A DNA stretch of 64,000 bases. Source: an uncultured bacterium. Lineage in GTDB: Bacteria > Myxococcota_A > Bradymonadia > UBA7976 > VGTA01. Below the pieces are notes generated by a model. That model was given only the letters and a program-made list of their open reading frames with translations, was not told where the DNA came from and ran no database searches. Positions 27,075-34,214 of the stretch are shown here, piece after piece. Positions within the stretch are counted from its first letter, which is position 1, and every line of letters starts with the position of its first letter. Made by a program: the position numbers and the translations under genes. The DNA lies in NCBI GenBank assembly GCA_943788935.1, contig CALSSE010000007.1, forward strand, positions 62,001-126,000, written 5' to 3'.

Positions 27075-27796
27075 CCTCGGTGGCAACGATGACAGATTCT
27101 TCGGGCAGTAAAGCTCTCTCACTCCCTCGAGCCATACTTTTCGATATGGACGGGGTTTTAGTCGACTCTGAGGTTTTGCATTGGGAGAGTGTACATGGTG
27201 TACTTCGGGCTCACCTTGGGGCTGAGGCTCCTCTTCTAAAGCAACGGGTCGGTTGGGGAGATCATGATCTGTGGAGAGAGCTGGGAGAGCGTTACTCATT
27301 AAATGGTGATCCTTATTCACTTACTGAGGAGCGAGGCACGATCGCCATGAGCGCTTTACGGGCGAGCCCCCCACCTAAAATGAGAGGGGCGCTTGAGGCG
27401 ATCATCGGACTAAGAGAGGAGGCTCCTGAGCTTATCCTAGCGGTAGTATCAGCGTCTCCGAAGGATCAAATGATCCAAAGTTTAAGAGGCTTCGTGACTC
27501 CGGCAGGAGACTCGTTGTTCAACGATTTGTTCTCTGGTGTTGACGACACATCACGGAATAAACCGCACCCTGACCCCTATTTAGTAGCGATGAACCATTA
27601 TCAACTCTCCCCTAAAGAGTGTTGGATCGCTGAAGATTCTAGCGCCGGTTTGACCGCTGCCATAGCGAGTGAAGCCTCTGTGTTTGCTGTAGGTGCTCAT
27701 TTCGCCGATCCTGCATTGATCATACATTGTGCTAAAGAGATGAATACATTACTAGAAATACTCGATCTTTGGAGAGAGCTCCGTAAAGGGCTTTGA
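27071..27796 (+). CDS. HAD-superfamily hydrolase (beta-phosphoglucomutase/phosphatase type)
   Basis: All four haloacid dehalogenase motifs are visible: ILFDMDGVLVDSE (nucleophile and acid/base Asp), VVSAS (motif II Ser), NKPHPDPYL (motif III Lys) and IAEDSSAGL (motif IV). A helical cap lies between motifs I and II, as in the subfamily with beta-phosphoglucomutase and phosphoglycolate phosphatase. The substrate is probably a small sugar phosphate or similar, not further defined. The ATG at 27071 overlaps the pcs stop by four bases (ATGA), which argues for this start over the in-frame TTG at 27005 and for translational coupling. Confidence 0.85.
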   Translation: MTSVATMTDSSGSKALSLPRAILFDMDGVLVDSEVLHWESVHGVLRAHLGAEAPLLKQRVGWGDHDLWRELGERYSLNGDPYSLTEERGTIAMSALRASPPPKMRGALEAIIGLREEAPELILAVVSASPKDQMIQSLRGFVTPAGDSLFNDLFSGVDDTSRNKPHPDPYLVAMNHYQLSPKECWIAEDSSAGLTAAIASEASVFAVGAHFADPALIIHCAKEMNTLLEILDLWRELRKGL

Positions 27797-27826
27797 CCTA
27801 GTGCTTTGACCTAGTACTTTGACCTA
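27790..27826. repeat. 13-base tandem repeat, nearly three copies
   Basis: GCTTTGACCTAGT occurs at 27790-27802 and 27803-27815, followed by ACTTTGACCTA at 27816-27826. The array covers the stop codon of the HAD gene and the spacer before msrB. It looks like slippage and is probably neutral. Confidence 0.75.
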
Positions 27827-27863
27827 CCTATATGGGCGAGAACCGGATTTAAGGAAAACACTG

Positions 27864-28574
27864 ATGACTATATATCCTAAGACAAACCGACGAGAGATCT
27901 CAGCGATTACTACAGCGCTACTGACCCGAATTTGTAAAGTGTCACTCCCGATACTCTTGGTTGTGATCGTGACTTTTGGTGTCCATGGGCTTGCTCAAGA
28001 TCAGTCTCCACCGATCCCAAATAAGGCGGATCAAGCGAAGCTAAAAAAGGCTCTTAGTGGTAAACGAAGTGAGCTCCTTAAAGTCGCCGGAGAGGTGTTA
28101 AGCCCTCTTGAATACAAAGTCTCTTTTAAATCAGGAACTGAGCGTTCATTTAGAAATCGTTATTGGAGCAATAAAGAGGCGGGGCTCTATGTTGATTTGA
28201 TTTCAGGTGAACCACTCTTCAGCTCAGCACATAAATTTAAGTCCGGCACCGGGTGGCCTTCATTTGACCGACCTCTCGGTGAGAGTCAAGTCGTCGAAGT
28301 CATCGATCAGACCCACGGGATGAAGAGGGTTGAAGTGCGCTCCAAAGCCAGTGATATTCACCTTGGACATGTCTTTGAAGATGGCCCGAAGAAGACTACG
28401 GGAAGACGTTTCTGCATCAACTCAGCGTCGTTACGTTTTGTACCACTCTCCGAGATTAAGGCAGAAGGCTATGAAGATGTGCTAGAAGAGGCCGAGCTGA
28501 TGTCAGCCTATAAATCGCAGACTTCATCTACTGAGCAATCGTCTACTAAGAAGCGTAATAAGAAGCATAAATAA
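27864..28574 (+). CDS. msrB: Exported peptide-methionine (R)-S-oxide reductase
   Basis: MsrB reduces the R form of methionine sulfoxide in oxidised proteins. The family blocks are clear: SGTGWPSFD, HLGHVFEDGP, and GRRFCINSASLRF with the catalytic Cys. The zinc-binding CxxC pairs of many MsrB proteins are absent (SGEPLFSS instead of CSGQPLFSS), so this is the zinc-free form. A signal sequence (PILLVVIVTFGVHGLAQD) puts the domain in the periplasm, where it would repair envelope proteins. The ATG at 27864 has AAGGA eight bases before it; the TTG at 27819 is less likely. A Lys-rich tail follows the domain. Confidence 0.9.
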   Translation: MTIYPKTNRREISAITTALLTRICKVSLPILLVVIVTFGVHGLAQDQSPPIPNKADQAKLKKALSGKRSELLKVAGEVLSPLEYKVSFKSGTERSFRNRYWSNKEAGLYVDLISGEPLFSSAHKFKSGTGWPSFDRPLGESQVVEVIDQTHGMKRVEVRSKASDIHLGHVFEDGPKKTTGRRFCINSASLRFVPLSEIKAEGYEDVLEEAELMSAYKSQTSSTEQSSTKKRNKKHK

Positions 28575-28730
28575 AAGAATATATCAGTCGTTGGTCAGCT
28601 ATTGGTCAGCTGTTAATAAGCCCTTTCTTCAATCTCACCGCTCTTGAGTCTATGAGGGAAGAGGGCTATACAGCGGAGAGGGCATTGCTTATAAGGGCGC
28701 CCTGTGACTACTGATGAGAGAGGGCCGATC

Positions 28731-30095
28731 ATGGTTGAGGTAAGCTCGGAGCCGAATTTAGCTCGAGCCTTAAAACAGGCGATTGAAGCTGCCAAGTTGG
28801 CAGGAGAGAAGTTGCGGGATTATTTGGAGAATCCCTCTCTAATTTCTCTGAGAGATCAAGCCGATCAAGAGGCGGAGGTCTTAATAAGAGATTTTCTGAC
28901 CCAAAGCTATCCTCAATGGGGTTTTAGAGCTGAAGAGGAGCCAGATCTCAATGAATTAGTATCGGAAGAGTTACCATTTTGGCTAGTAGATCCCAATGAT
29001 GGCACCTCAGCTTTTTTAAGAGGTGAGCGAGGGGCGAGCGTATCGATCGCCTTAATCTGGCAGGGGAGACCGGTCCTCGGCGTGGTATATGCCTATGCTG
29101 CGCCTAATGGCTTGGGTGATCTTTTCACTTGGGCAGAGGGGGCTAGTCCGCTCTCTCGAAATGGTATACAAGTCAAGACTCAGTGGTCAGGAGAGTGGAG
29201 TAATGCCACCATCTTTATCTCTAATAGCGCTGATCAGATCTCTCACGCTTATCAGGATGTGTTGAGTGAAGGAGGTCGTTTCGAGACTACATATCGGGTC
29301 GCGCCTGGTGTGGCTTATCGACTGGCGCTTTGTGCTGTTGGGGAGGGAGAAGTGGCGATTTCTCTCGCCTCTCCGAGAGATTTTGATTTTGCTGCAGGTC
29401 ATGCGCTTTTGCGCGGAGCGGGTGGGACTCTAGTCGATGAGAGGGGGCGAGAGATCACCTATCTTCATCAGCGTCCATTCCGTTTGGGGTTCGCTTTCGG
29501 AGGAGACTCTGCGCTCGTTAAGAGGGCGGCTCAAGTAAAGTGGAAACCGATTTTTGAGGCCCAACGCTCTCCACAAAAAACGCCCTTTCTGTCTCCACGC
29601 TCGGTCACTCTCTGCTCAGACTCGAAGGCTCTTAATCTCGTTCAAGGGGCGTGGTGGGGATGGCATATAGGGTGGCTTCATCAACGACATGAGCTACAGC
29701 ACCTCTCTTTAGACCACTCTCGAGACCTCATTAGGAGAGAAGGAGGAGACCAGTCGTTGATTCTTGAGGCGAGATCCTTGATCGAGGACATGAAAAAATT
29801 CGATCATTGTGACTCAATGGTGAGATTTATCGAAGCATTAGAGTCTATGGATGGACGTATAGAATCGATAGAGCCTGTGACGCCTATTAAAGGGGTGCAA
29901 TGGGGAGCAGGACTAGGGCGTCGGTCTCTCCCTCATAAAATAGTGAGCGCCTTCCTTGGTTGGCGAGGAGGTACAAGTTCCTCATTAGAGCCCATGAAGA
30001 CATGGCAGCCTGATGGTGATCGATTGATTGAAGAGCTCCTCTCCACAATACCTAGGTTGAGGCGAGCCATTAAAAGATGGGAGGAGAGGACATGA
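28731..30095 (+). CDS. Inositol-monophosphatase-family protein with a C-terminal extension
   Basis: Residues 10 to about 265 form an inositol-monophosphatase/3'(2'),5'-bisphosphate nucleotidase domain: metal ligands in RAEEEP and WLVDPNDGTSAF, and ASPRDFDFAAGHALLRGAGG in place of the usual WDxAAG. The true substrate could be inositol phosphate, PAP or a sugar phosphate. The extra 185 residues contain LNLVQGAWWGWHIGW and LEPMKTWQPD, which faintly resemble the start and end of ADP-ribosylglycohydrolase domains that are known to be fused to this family in other bacteria; the metal-binding Asp residues of that fold are not evident, so it may be a relic. The ATG at 28731 follows GAGAGAGG. It overlaps rlmB by ATGA. 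Confidence 0.8.
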   Translation: MVEVSSEPNLARALKQAIEAAKLAGEKLRDYLENPSLISLRDQADQEAEVLIRDFLTQSYPQWGFRAEEEPDLNELVSEELPFWLVDPNDGTSAFLRGERGASVSIALIWQGRPVLGVVYAYAAPNGLGDLFTWAEGASPLSRNGIQVKTQWSGEWSNATIFISNSADQISHAYQDVLSEGGRFETTYRVAPGVAYRLALCAVGEGEVAISLASPRDFDFAAGHALLRGAGGTLVDERGREITYLHQRPFRLGFAFGGDSALVKRAAQVKWKPIFEAQRSPQKTPFLSPRSVTLCSDSKALNLVQGAWWGWHIGWLHQRHELQHLSLDHSRDLIRREGGDQSLILEARSLIEDMKKFDHCDSMVRFIEALESMDGRIESIEPVTPIKGVQWGAGLGRRSLPHKIVSAFLGWRGGTSSSLEPMKTWQPDGDRLIEELLSTIPRLRRAIKRWEERT

Positions 30096-30912
30096 CTAAA
30101 GGGAGATCACATAAGAAGAGATCAGGGGACTCTAGATCAACGAAAGCGGATCCCTTCAATAGCGGAGGTCGGGTCACTTTGTTTGGTCGGAAACCGGTAT
30201 GGGAGGCCTTGAGCGACCCGAGGATCACTTCACAGAAGCTCTTCATCGCCCCATTAACGCTCGAGGAGAATTGATCACTGAGATCCTCCGGCGAGCTCGA
30301 GAGGTCGCTTTACCGATCGATCGCCTCTCTCCTCTTGAGCTCTCTCGGATCTCTAAGCATGGCAAACAAGATCAAGGAGTAGCGCTCGATGTGCAAGCGC
30401 CGCTCCATGAAGCGCTAGCAGAGAGAGTGGTATCACCGCTGCCTGATCGACCTATCTTTCTCCTCGATGGCTTGAATACGCCAGCGAATCTCGGTTTGTT
30501 GATTCGTAGCGTGTGGGCAGCGGGTGCTGCAGGAATCATCCTCCCAAAGAAGGGATGTGCTCCCCTCAACCCCTTAGCGGTCAAGGCCTCCGCTGGAATA
30601 GCAATTCACGCGCCGATATGGACTTGTGAGACGGCGATAGAGGCCATTGAGCTCCTCAGCGAACACAATATCCCTATTTTTGGTCTCGCTGGAGAGGCGC
30701 AGAGATCACTCTATTCCCACCAATGGCCACAGAGATCAGTGTGGGTCGTCGGGAATGAGAGCGAAGGGATGAGCGCGGCGGTTCGAGTGGCTTTAACTGA
30801 GACCATCTCTCTGCCGATGGATCACCAAGTAGAGTCATTGAATGCTGCGGTAGCGACCTCAGTCGTCGCCTTTGAGCTCATGCGCCAACGAATGAGCTCT
30901 CTAGATGCCTGA
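30092..30912 (+). CDS. rlmB: TrmH/SpoU-family rRNA 2'-O-methyltransferase (RlmB-like), frameshifted
   Basis: The protein methylates a guanosine 2'-OH in 23S rRNA if it is RlmB. Its N-terminal substrate-binding domain starts at ATG 30092 (strong GGAGGAGAGG, ATGA overlap with the previous gene) and reads VTLFGRKPVWEAL ... LFIAPLTLEE before a TGA at 30272-30274. The rest continues one frame back, LITEILRRARE ..., with intact SPOUT motifs NTPANLGLLIRS, VGNESEGMS and SLNAAVATSVVAFEL. Joining the frames requires base 30271 to be read twice, that is, one missing base near GAATTG. No slippery heptamer is present, so a base-call error or a real frameshift is more likely than programmed shifting. An ATG at 30199 could start a truncated product ending at 30912. 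Confidence 0.8.
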
Positions 30913-31867
30913 ATTACCAGAAGTCGAGGTCAGCTCACAGGTCGCAGCGCGCGCTCTGAGAGAGCGAGTGGTCACCGCAGTGAACCTCAAACCGTGTAAG
31001 CTATTTCGGATACCGAAGAGGGCTGAAGCGAGTGAGGGTGAGCAAAGGGTTCAGTTGATCAGCGACCCCGATCAGCTGACGAGCCTCCTCCGAGGAGCAA
31101 AGGGGGTTCTCCCGCTGACCGCGCGACATGGTAAGCTGATGGCTTGTTTGATCGAGACGATAGAGGGGCGCCCGCTGTGTCTATTCGCTCGACTAGGGAT
31201 GACCGGTAAGTTTATCTTGAACCCCTCTCATCTCCCTTTGAGGTCAGGGGTAAAGATGAGTCTCTTGCTCGCTGAAAAAGGCACTGCAGAGCCAACGACA
31301 CGACTAGACTTTATTAATACCCGAATGTTTGGAGCGATATGGGGCGCTTATGTCGATCATCGATATGAGTCTCAAGAGTTAGAGAGGGTTCTTATGAGGC
31401 TCTTCTCTCGAGAGGTCGAGGCTAGCGCTATGGGCCCCGATGTTTATGAGCTCTGTCAGACTCCACAGCGATGGATTGATCATCTACGTAGCGTCTCTCA
31501 GAAGCGTCAAGTAAAGACGGCTCTGCTAGATCAAAAACTCTTGGCGGGTGTGGGAAATATTTATGCTGTGGAGGGACTCTTTGTGGCTAAAGCTCATCCG
31601 CTCAGCCGGGTACAAGACCTTAGCGACCAACAGCTGACCGATATGGCAGAGGGGATTCGGGTTGCCATGCGAGCTACGCTTGAGCGCTCCGCTGGACGGG
31701 ATGAAGTGGTATATGGTTCTGCACAGGGAGAGGAGAGCCCCTTTGCCGTTTATGGACGAGATGGGCTCCCTTGTCGCGTTTGTCATCAAGATCTAGTGTT
31801 GATGAGAGTCGGGGGTAGAGCGACTGTGTTCTGTCCTCATTGTCAATCACATAAGAGCCATTTATAG
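30905..31867 (+). CDS. mutM: Formamidopyrimidine-DNA glycosylase
   Basis: MutM/Fpg removes 8-oxoguanine and other oxidised purines and cuts the strand by beta,delta-elimination. The N-terminus MPELPEVE supplies the catalytic Pro and Glu; RHGKLM contains the conserved Lys; LLDQKLLAGVGNIYAVEGLF is the helix-two-turn-helix; and the C-terminal zinc finger is complete (CRVCHQ ... CPHCQ with the conserved Arg in GGRATVF). Length of 320 residues exceeds the usual 270 through insertions near residues 40-60 and 115-125. It overlaps rlmB by eight bases and is followed after 31 bases by glmU. Confidence 0.93.
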   Translation: MPELPEVEVSSQVAARALRERVVTAVNLKPCKLFRIPKRAEASEGEQRVQLISDPDQLTSLLRGAKGVLPLTARHGKLMACLIETIEGRPLCLFARLGMTGKFILNPSHLPLRSGVKMSLLLAEKGTAEPTTRLDFINTRMFGAIWGAYVDHRYESQELERVLMRLFSREVEASAMGPDVYELCQTPQRWIDHLRSVSQKRQVKTALLDQKLLAGVGNIYAVEGLFVAKAHPLSRVQDLSDQQLTDMAEGIRVAMRATLERSAGRDEVVYGSAQGEESPFAVYGRDGLPCRVCHQDLVLMRVGGRATVFCPHCQSHKSHL

Positions 31868-31898
31868 TTCTTGATCATTTCACCAAAGGATTAAGCGT

Positions 31899-33350
31899 AT
31901 GACTGATATAGAGACACATTCAGGGATGACATCAGGACCTCAACAAGCAGCGATTATCATGGCGGCTGGCAAGGGGACTCGAATGCGATCAAAGCACAGT
32001 AAGGTGTTACATGAGGTCGCGGGCATTCCTATGATCGTTCGAGTAGTGGAATCAGCGCTTAACGCTGGGATCACCAAAGTCGTACTCGTCGTGGGTCATC
32101 AGTCAGAGGAGGTCATCGAGACCCTAAATGCTAGATTCCCCAACGTAGATATTAGCTGGGCGCTACAAGCAGAGCAGAAAGGGACCGCTCACGCGGTGAT
32201 GTGCGCCGAAGAGTCATTGATGAACCAGGGAGCGTTTTCAGGAGATGTTTGGATTCTCTCGGGAGATGTACCAACGCTCTCCGCTTCGTTGCTACGCTCA
32301 CTTGGAGAGGCTCATCCTCGAGAGCCTCTGCTCGTCACTGGTATGAAGTTAGATGATCCTAAATCATATGGGCGTCTCTTGAAAGATGACCAAGGTGAGC
32401 TGTTCGCTATTCGTGAGGCGAAAGATTGTACTCTATCAGAGCGAGCGGTCGATGAGGTGAACGCTGGTCTTTATCGAGTAGAGGCAACGTTGCTCTTTAA
32501 TGGTCTCAAGACCATTAAAACAGATAACGCTCAGGGAGAATATTACCTGACTGATCTCGTTGATTATGCTGTTCAGCAAGGATCAAAGATCGCTTGCCCG
32601 ATCTTAACAGGTGAGCGAGCGCTGCAACTAGAGGGGGTCAATGACCGAGTAGATCTCGCCGCTGCTGAGTCTCGCGCTCAACACTCACTCGCGCTCGCTA
32701 TGATGAGAGCAGGCGTTACCTTACTTCGACCAGAGACGCTTAGGTTGAGCGCGATGACGATTGTTGGTGAAGATAGCCTCATCGAGGAGGGGGTGACTCT
32801 TATCGGGGAGAGCGTGGTCGGTGAAGGGGTCACGATCGAACGAGGGTGTTGGATTAAAGATTGTACAATTGCTGATGGGACCGTTATCAAGGCTTATAGT
32901 CACCTCGAGGGAGCAAAGATCGGAGAGTCGGCTTCTGTGGGGCCTTTCGCTCGACTGAGAGAGGGAACAGTGCTAGAGGCGAAGGTTAAAATAGGAAATT
33001 TTGTAGAGACCAAGAAGACTCTTATGGAAGAGGGGGCGAAGGCGAGTCATCTCAGTTATCTCGGTGATGCCAAGATTGGGAGGAGCGCTAATATTGGAGC
33101 GGGGACGATCACCTGTAATTATGACGGCTATGAGAAACATCAGACAGTGGTCGGGGCAGGCGCTTTTATAGGTTCAGATACCCAACTCGTCGCCCCTGTC
33201 TCTGTAGGTGAAGGCGCCTTTGTCGCCGCGGGAACGACGGTGACTCAAAATGTACCAGCAGACGCGCTCGTGCTCACTCGACCGGAGACTACTCATCGTC
33301 GAGGATGGGCGACTCTTTTTCATCAGCGACGAGCACATCTTAAGAAATGA
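31899..33350 (+). CDS. glmU: Bifunctional GlmU (UDP-GlcNAc pyrophosphorylase/acetyltransferase)
   Basis: GlmU makes UDP-N-acetylglucosamine for peptidoglycan and lipopolysaccharide. The N-terminal uridyltransferase has MAAGKGTRMRSKHSKVLHEV, QKGTAHAV and LSGDVPTLS. The C-terminal left-handed beta-helix acetyltransferase has GPFARLREGT, KIGNFVETK, SHLSYLGDA and GAGTITCNYDG. Length of 483 residues is slightly above E. coli GlmU (456), mainly at the N-terminus. The start has AAAGGA eight bases upstream. Confidence 0.95.
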   Translation: MTDIETHSGMTSGPQQAAIIMAAGKGTRMRSKHSKVLHEVAGIPMIVRVVESALNAGITKVVLVVGHQSEEVIETLNARFPNVDISWALQAEQKGTAHAVMCAEESLMNQGAFSGDVWILSGDVPTLSASLLRSLGEAHPREPLLVTGMKLDDPKSYGRLLKDDQGELFAIREAKDCTLSERAVDEVNAGLYRVEATLLFNGLKTIKTDNAQGEYYLTDLVDYAVQQGSKIACPILTGERALQLEGVNDRVDLAAAESRAQHSLALAMMRAGVTLLRPETLRLSAMTIVGEDSLIEEGVTLIGESVVGEGVTIERGCWIKDCTIADGTVIKAYSHLEGAKIGESASVGPFARLREGTVLEAKVKIGNFVETKKTLMEEGAKASHLSYLGDAKIGRSANIGAGTITCNYDGYEKHQTVVGAGAFIGSDTQLVAPVSVGEGAFVAAGTTVTQNVPADALVLTRPETTHRRGWATLFHQRRAHLKK

Positions 33351-33484
33351 GTAAGAGCGACGTTGAGATCACTCGCTGTCGCCTCTCGCTGTCCCACTCA
33401 TCATGAGCTTATTACGATAGAGATATAATAGTTATGAGGCTCTTCTGTACGCCATAGAATTTACCTCTTGAGAAGAAATTAGAT

Positions 33485-34048
33485 ATGAACTTAAGCCCTT
33501 CACACCCACAGTTTGTCCACCTGCCGCTCGCCTTGGCAGTGTTACTCCCTCTGCTAAACTTAGGATTATTTATCTCTTGGTGGCGTGGTTGGCTTCCTCG
33601 TCGCGCTTGGGTGATCTCAACGGCTTTACACGCGGTGATGACTCTTAGCGCTTTTGTAGCGATGCAAACGGGTGAGACTGATGAGCGCACAGCTGAGCGA
33701 GTGGTCAGTGAGCATCAGATCCGTGAGCATGAAGAGGCCGCCGAGTTGTTTTTATGGGCGAGTGTAGCCGCCCTCCTCTTGGCATTGATCGCAGCTATCG
33801 CTGAAGAAGAGAAAGTCGCTCGACGATGTGCCCTAGGCACTACAGTCATCGCAGCGCTCTGTGCTCTACTCGCGTTCGAGACAGGGCAGCATGGAGGAGA
33901 GCTCGTCTATAAATATGGTGCTGGCCGAGCATTCTCTCCGGCGAAGTATGGGGGAGTCGCCGATCGTCCACGCAGCGACAACCCTGCGCTAGATGTTGAT
34001 GATAGAACTGATGAAGACGATGAGTCTGATGAGCATCACTCAAAGTAA
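33485..34048 (+). CDS. DUF2231-type membrane protein
   Basis: Four hydrophobic segments are visible (LPLALAVLLPLLNLGLFI, STALHAVMTLSAFVAM, FLWASVAALLLALIAAIA, TTVIAALCALLAFETG). HPQFVHLPLALA at the N-terminus and TGQHGGELVYKYGAG near the end match the DUF2231 pattern, in which conserved His residues may bind heme or metal. The C-terminus is an acidic tail. Function is unknown; related proteins are sometimes near cytochromes. Confidence 0.75.
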   Translation: MNLSPSHPQFVHLPLALAVLLPLLNLGLFISWWRGWLPRRAWVISTALHAVMTLSAFVAMQTGETDERTAERVVSEHQIREHEEAAELFLWASVAALLLALIAAIAEEEKVARRCALGTTVIAALCALLAFETGQHGGELVYKYGAGRAFSPAKYGGVADRPRSDNPALDVDDRTDEDDESDEHHSK

Positions 34049-34094
34049 AGAACACGGTATCTATTTGTTTATGAGGGGCTAGCTATAAAGTTAT

Positions 34095-34182
34095 AGTCAG
34101 CTTATCGAGTCAGCTTATCGAGTCAGCTTATCGAGTCAGCTTATCGAGTCAGCTTATCGAGTTAGCTTATCGAGTCACCTTA
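34095..34182. repeat. 13-base tandem repeat, six copies
   Basis: AGTCAGCTTATCG is repeated perfectly five times from 34095 to 34159. A sixth copy with one change (AGTTAGCTTATCG) ends at 34172 and a degenerate seventh follows. It fills most of the 166-base spacer between the DUF2231 gene and the adenylate cyclase gene, ending about 20 bases before the latter's ribosome binding site. Copy number could vary between strains and change the leader of the cyclase mRNA. Confidence 0.9.
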
Positions 34183-34214
34183 CACCTCTATTACTTTCGT
34201 TTAGGAGCTACCCT

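Noticed and set aside
30255..30280. Programmed -1 frameshift in rlmB
   Set aside because: There is no X-XXY-YYZ slippery heptamer and no clear downstream structure; a missing base or a mutation is simpler.
34095..34182. CRISPR-like direct repeats
   Set aside because: The unit is only 13 bases and the copies are directly adjacent with no spacers; there is no cas gene.
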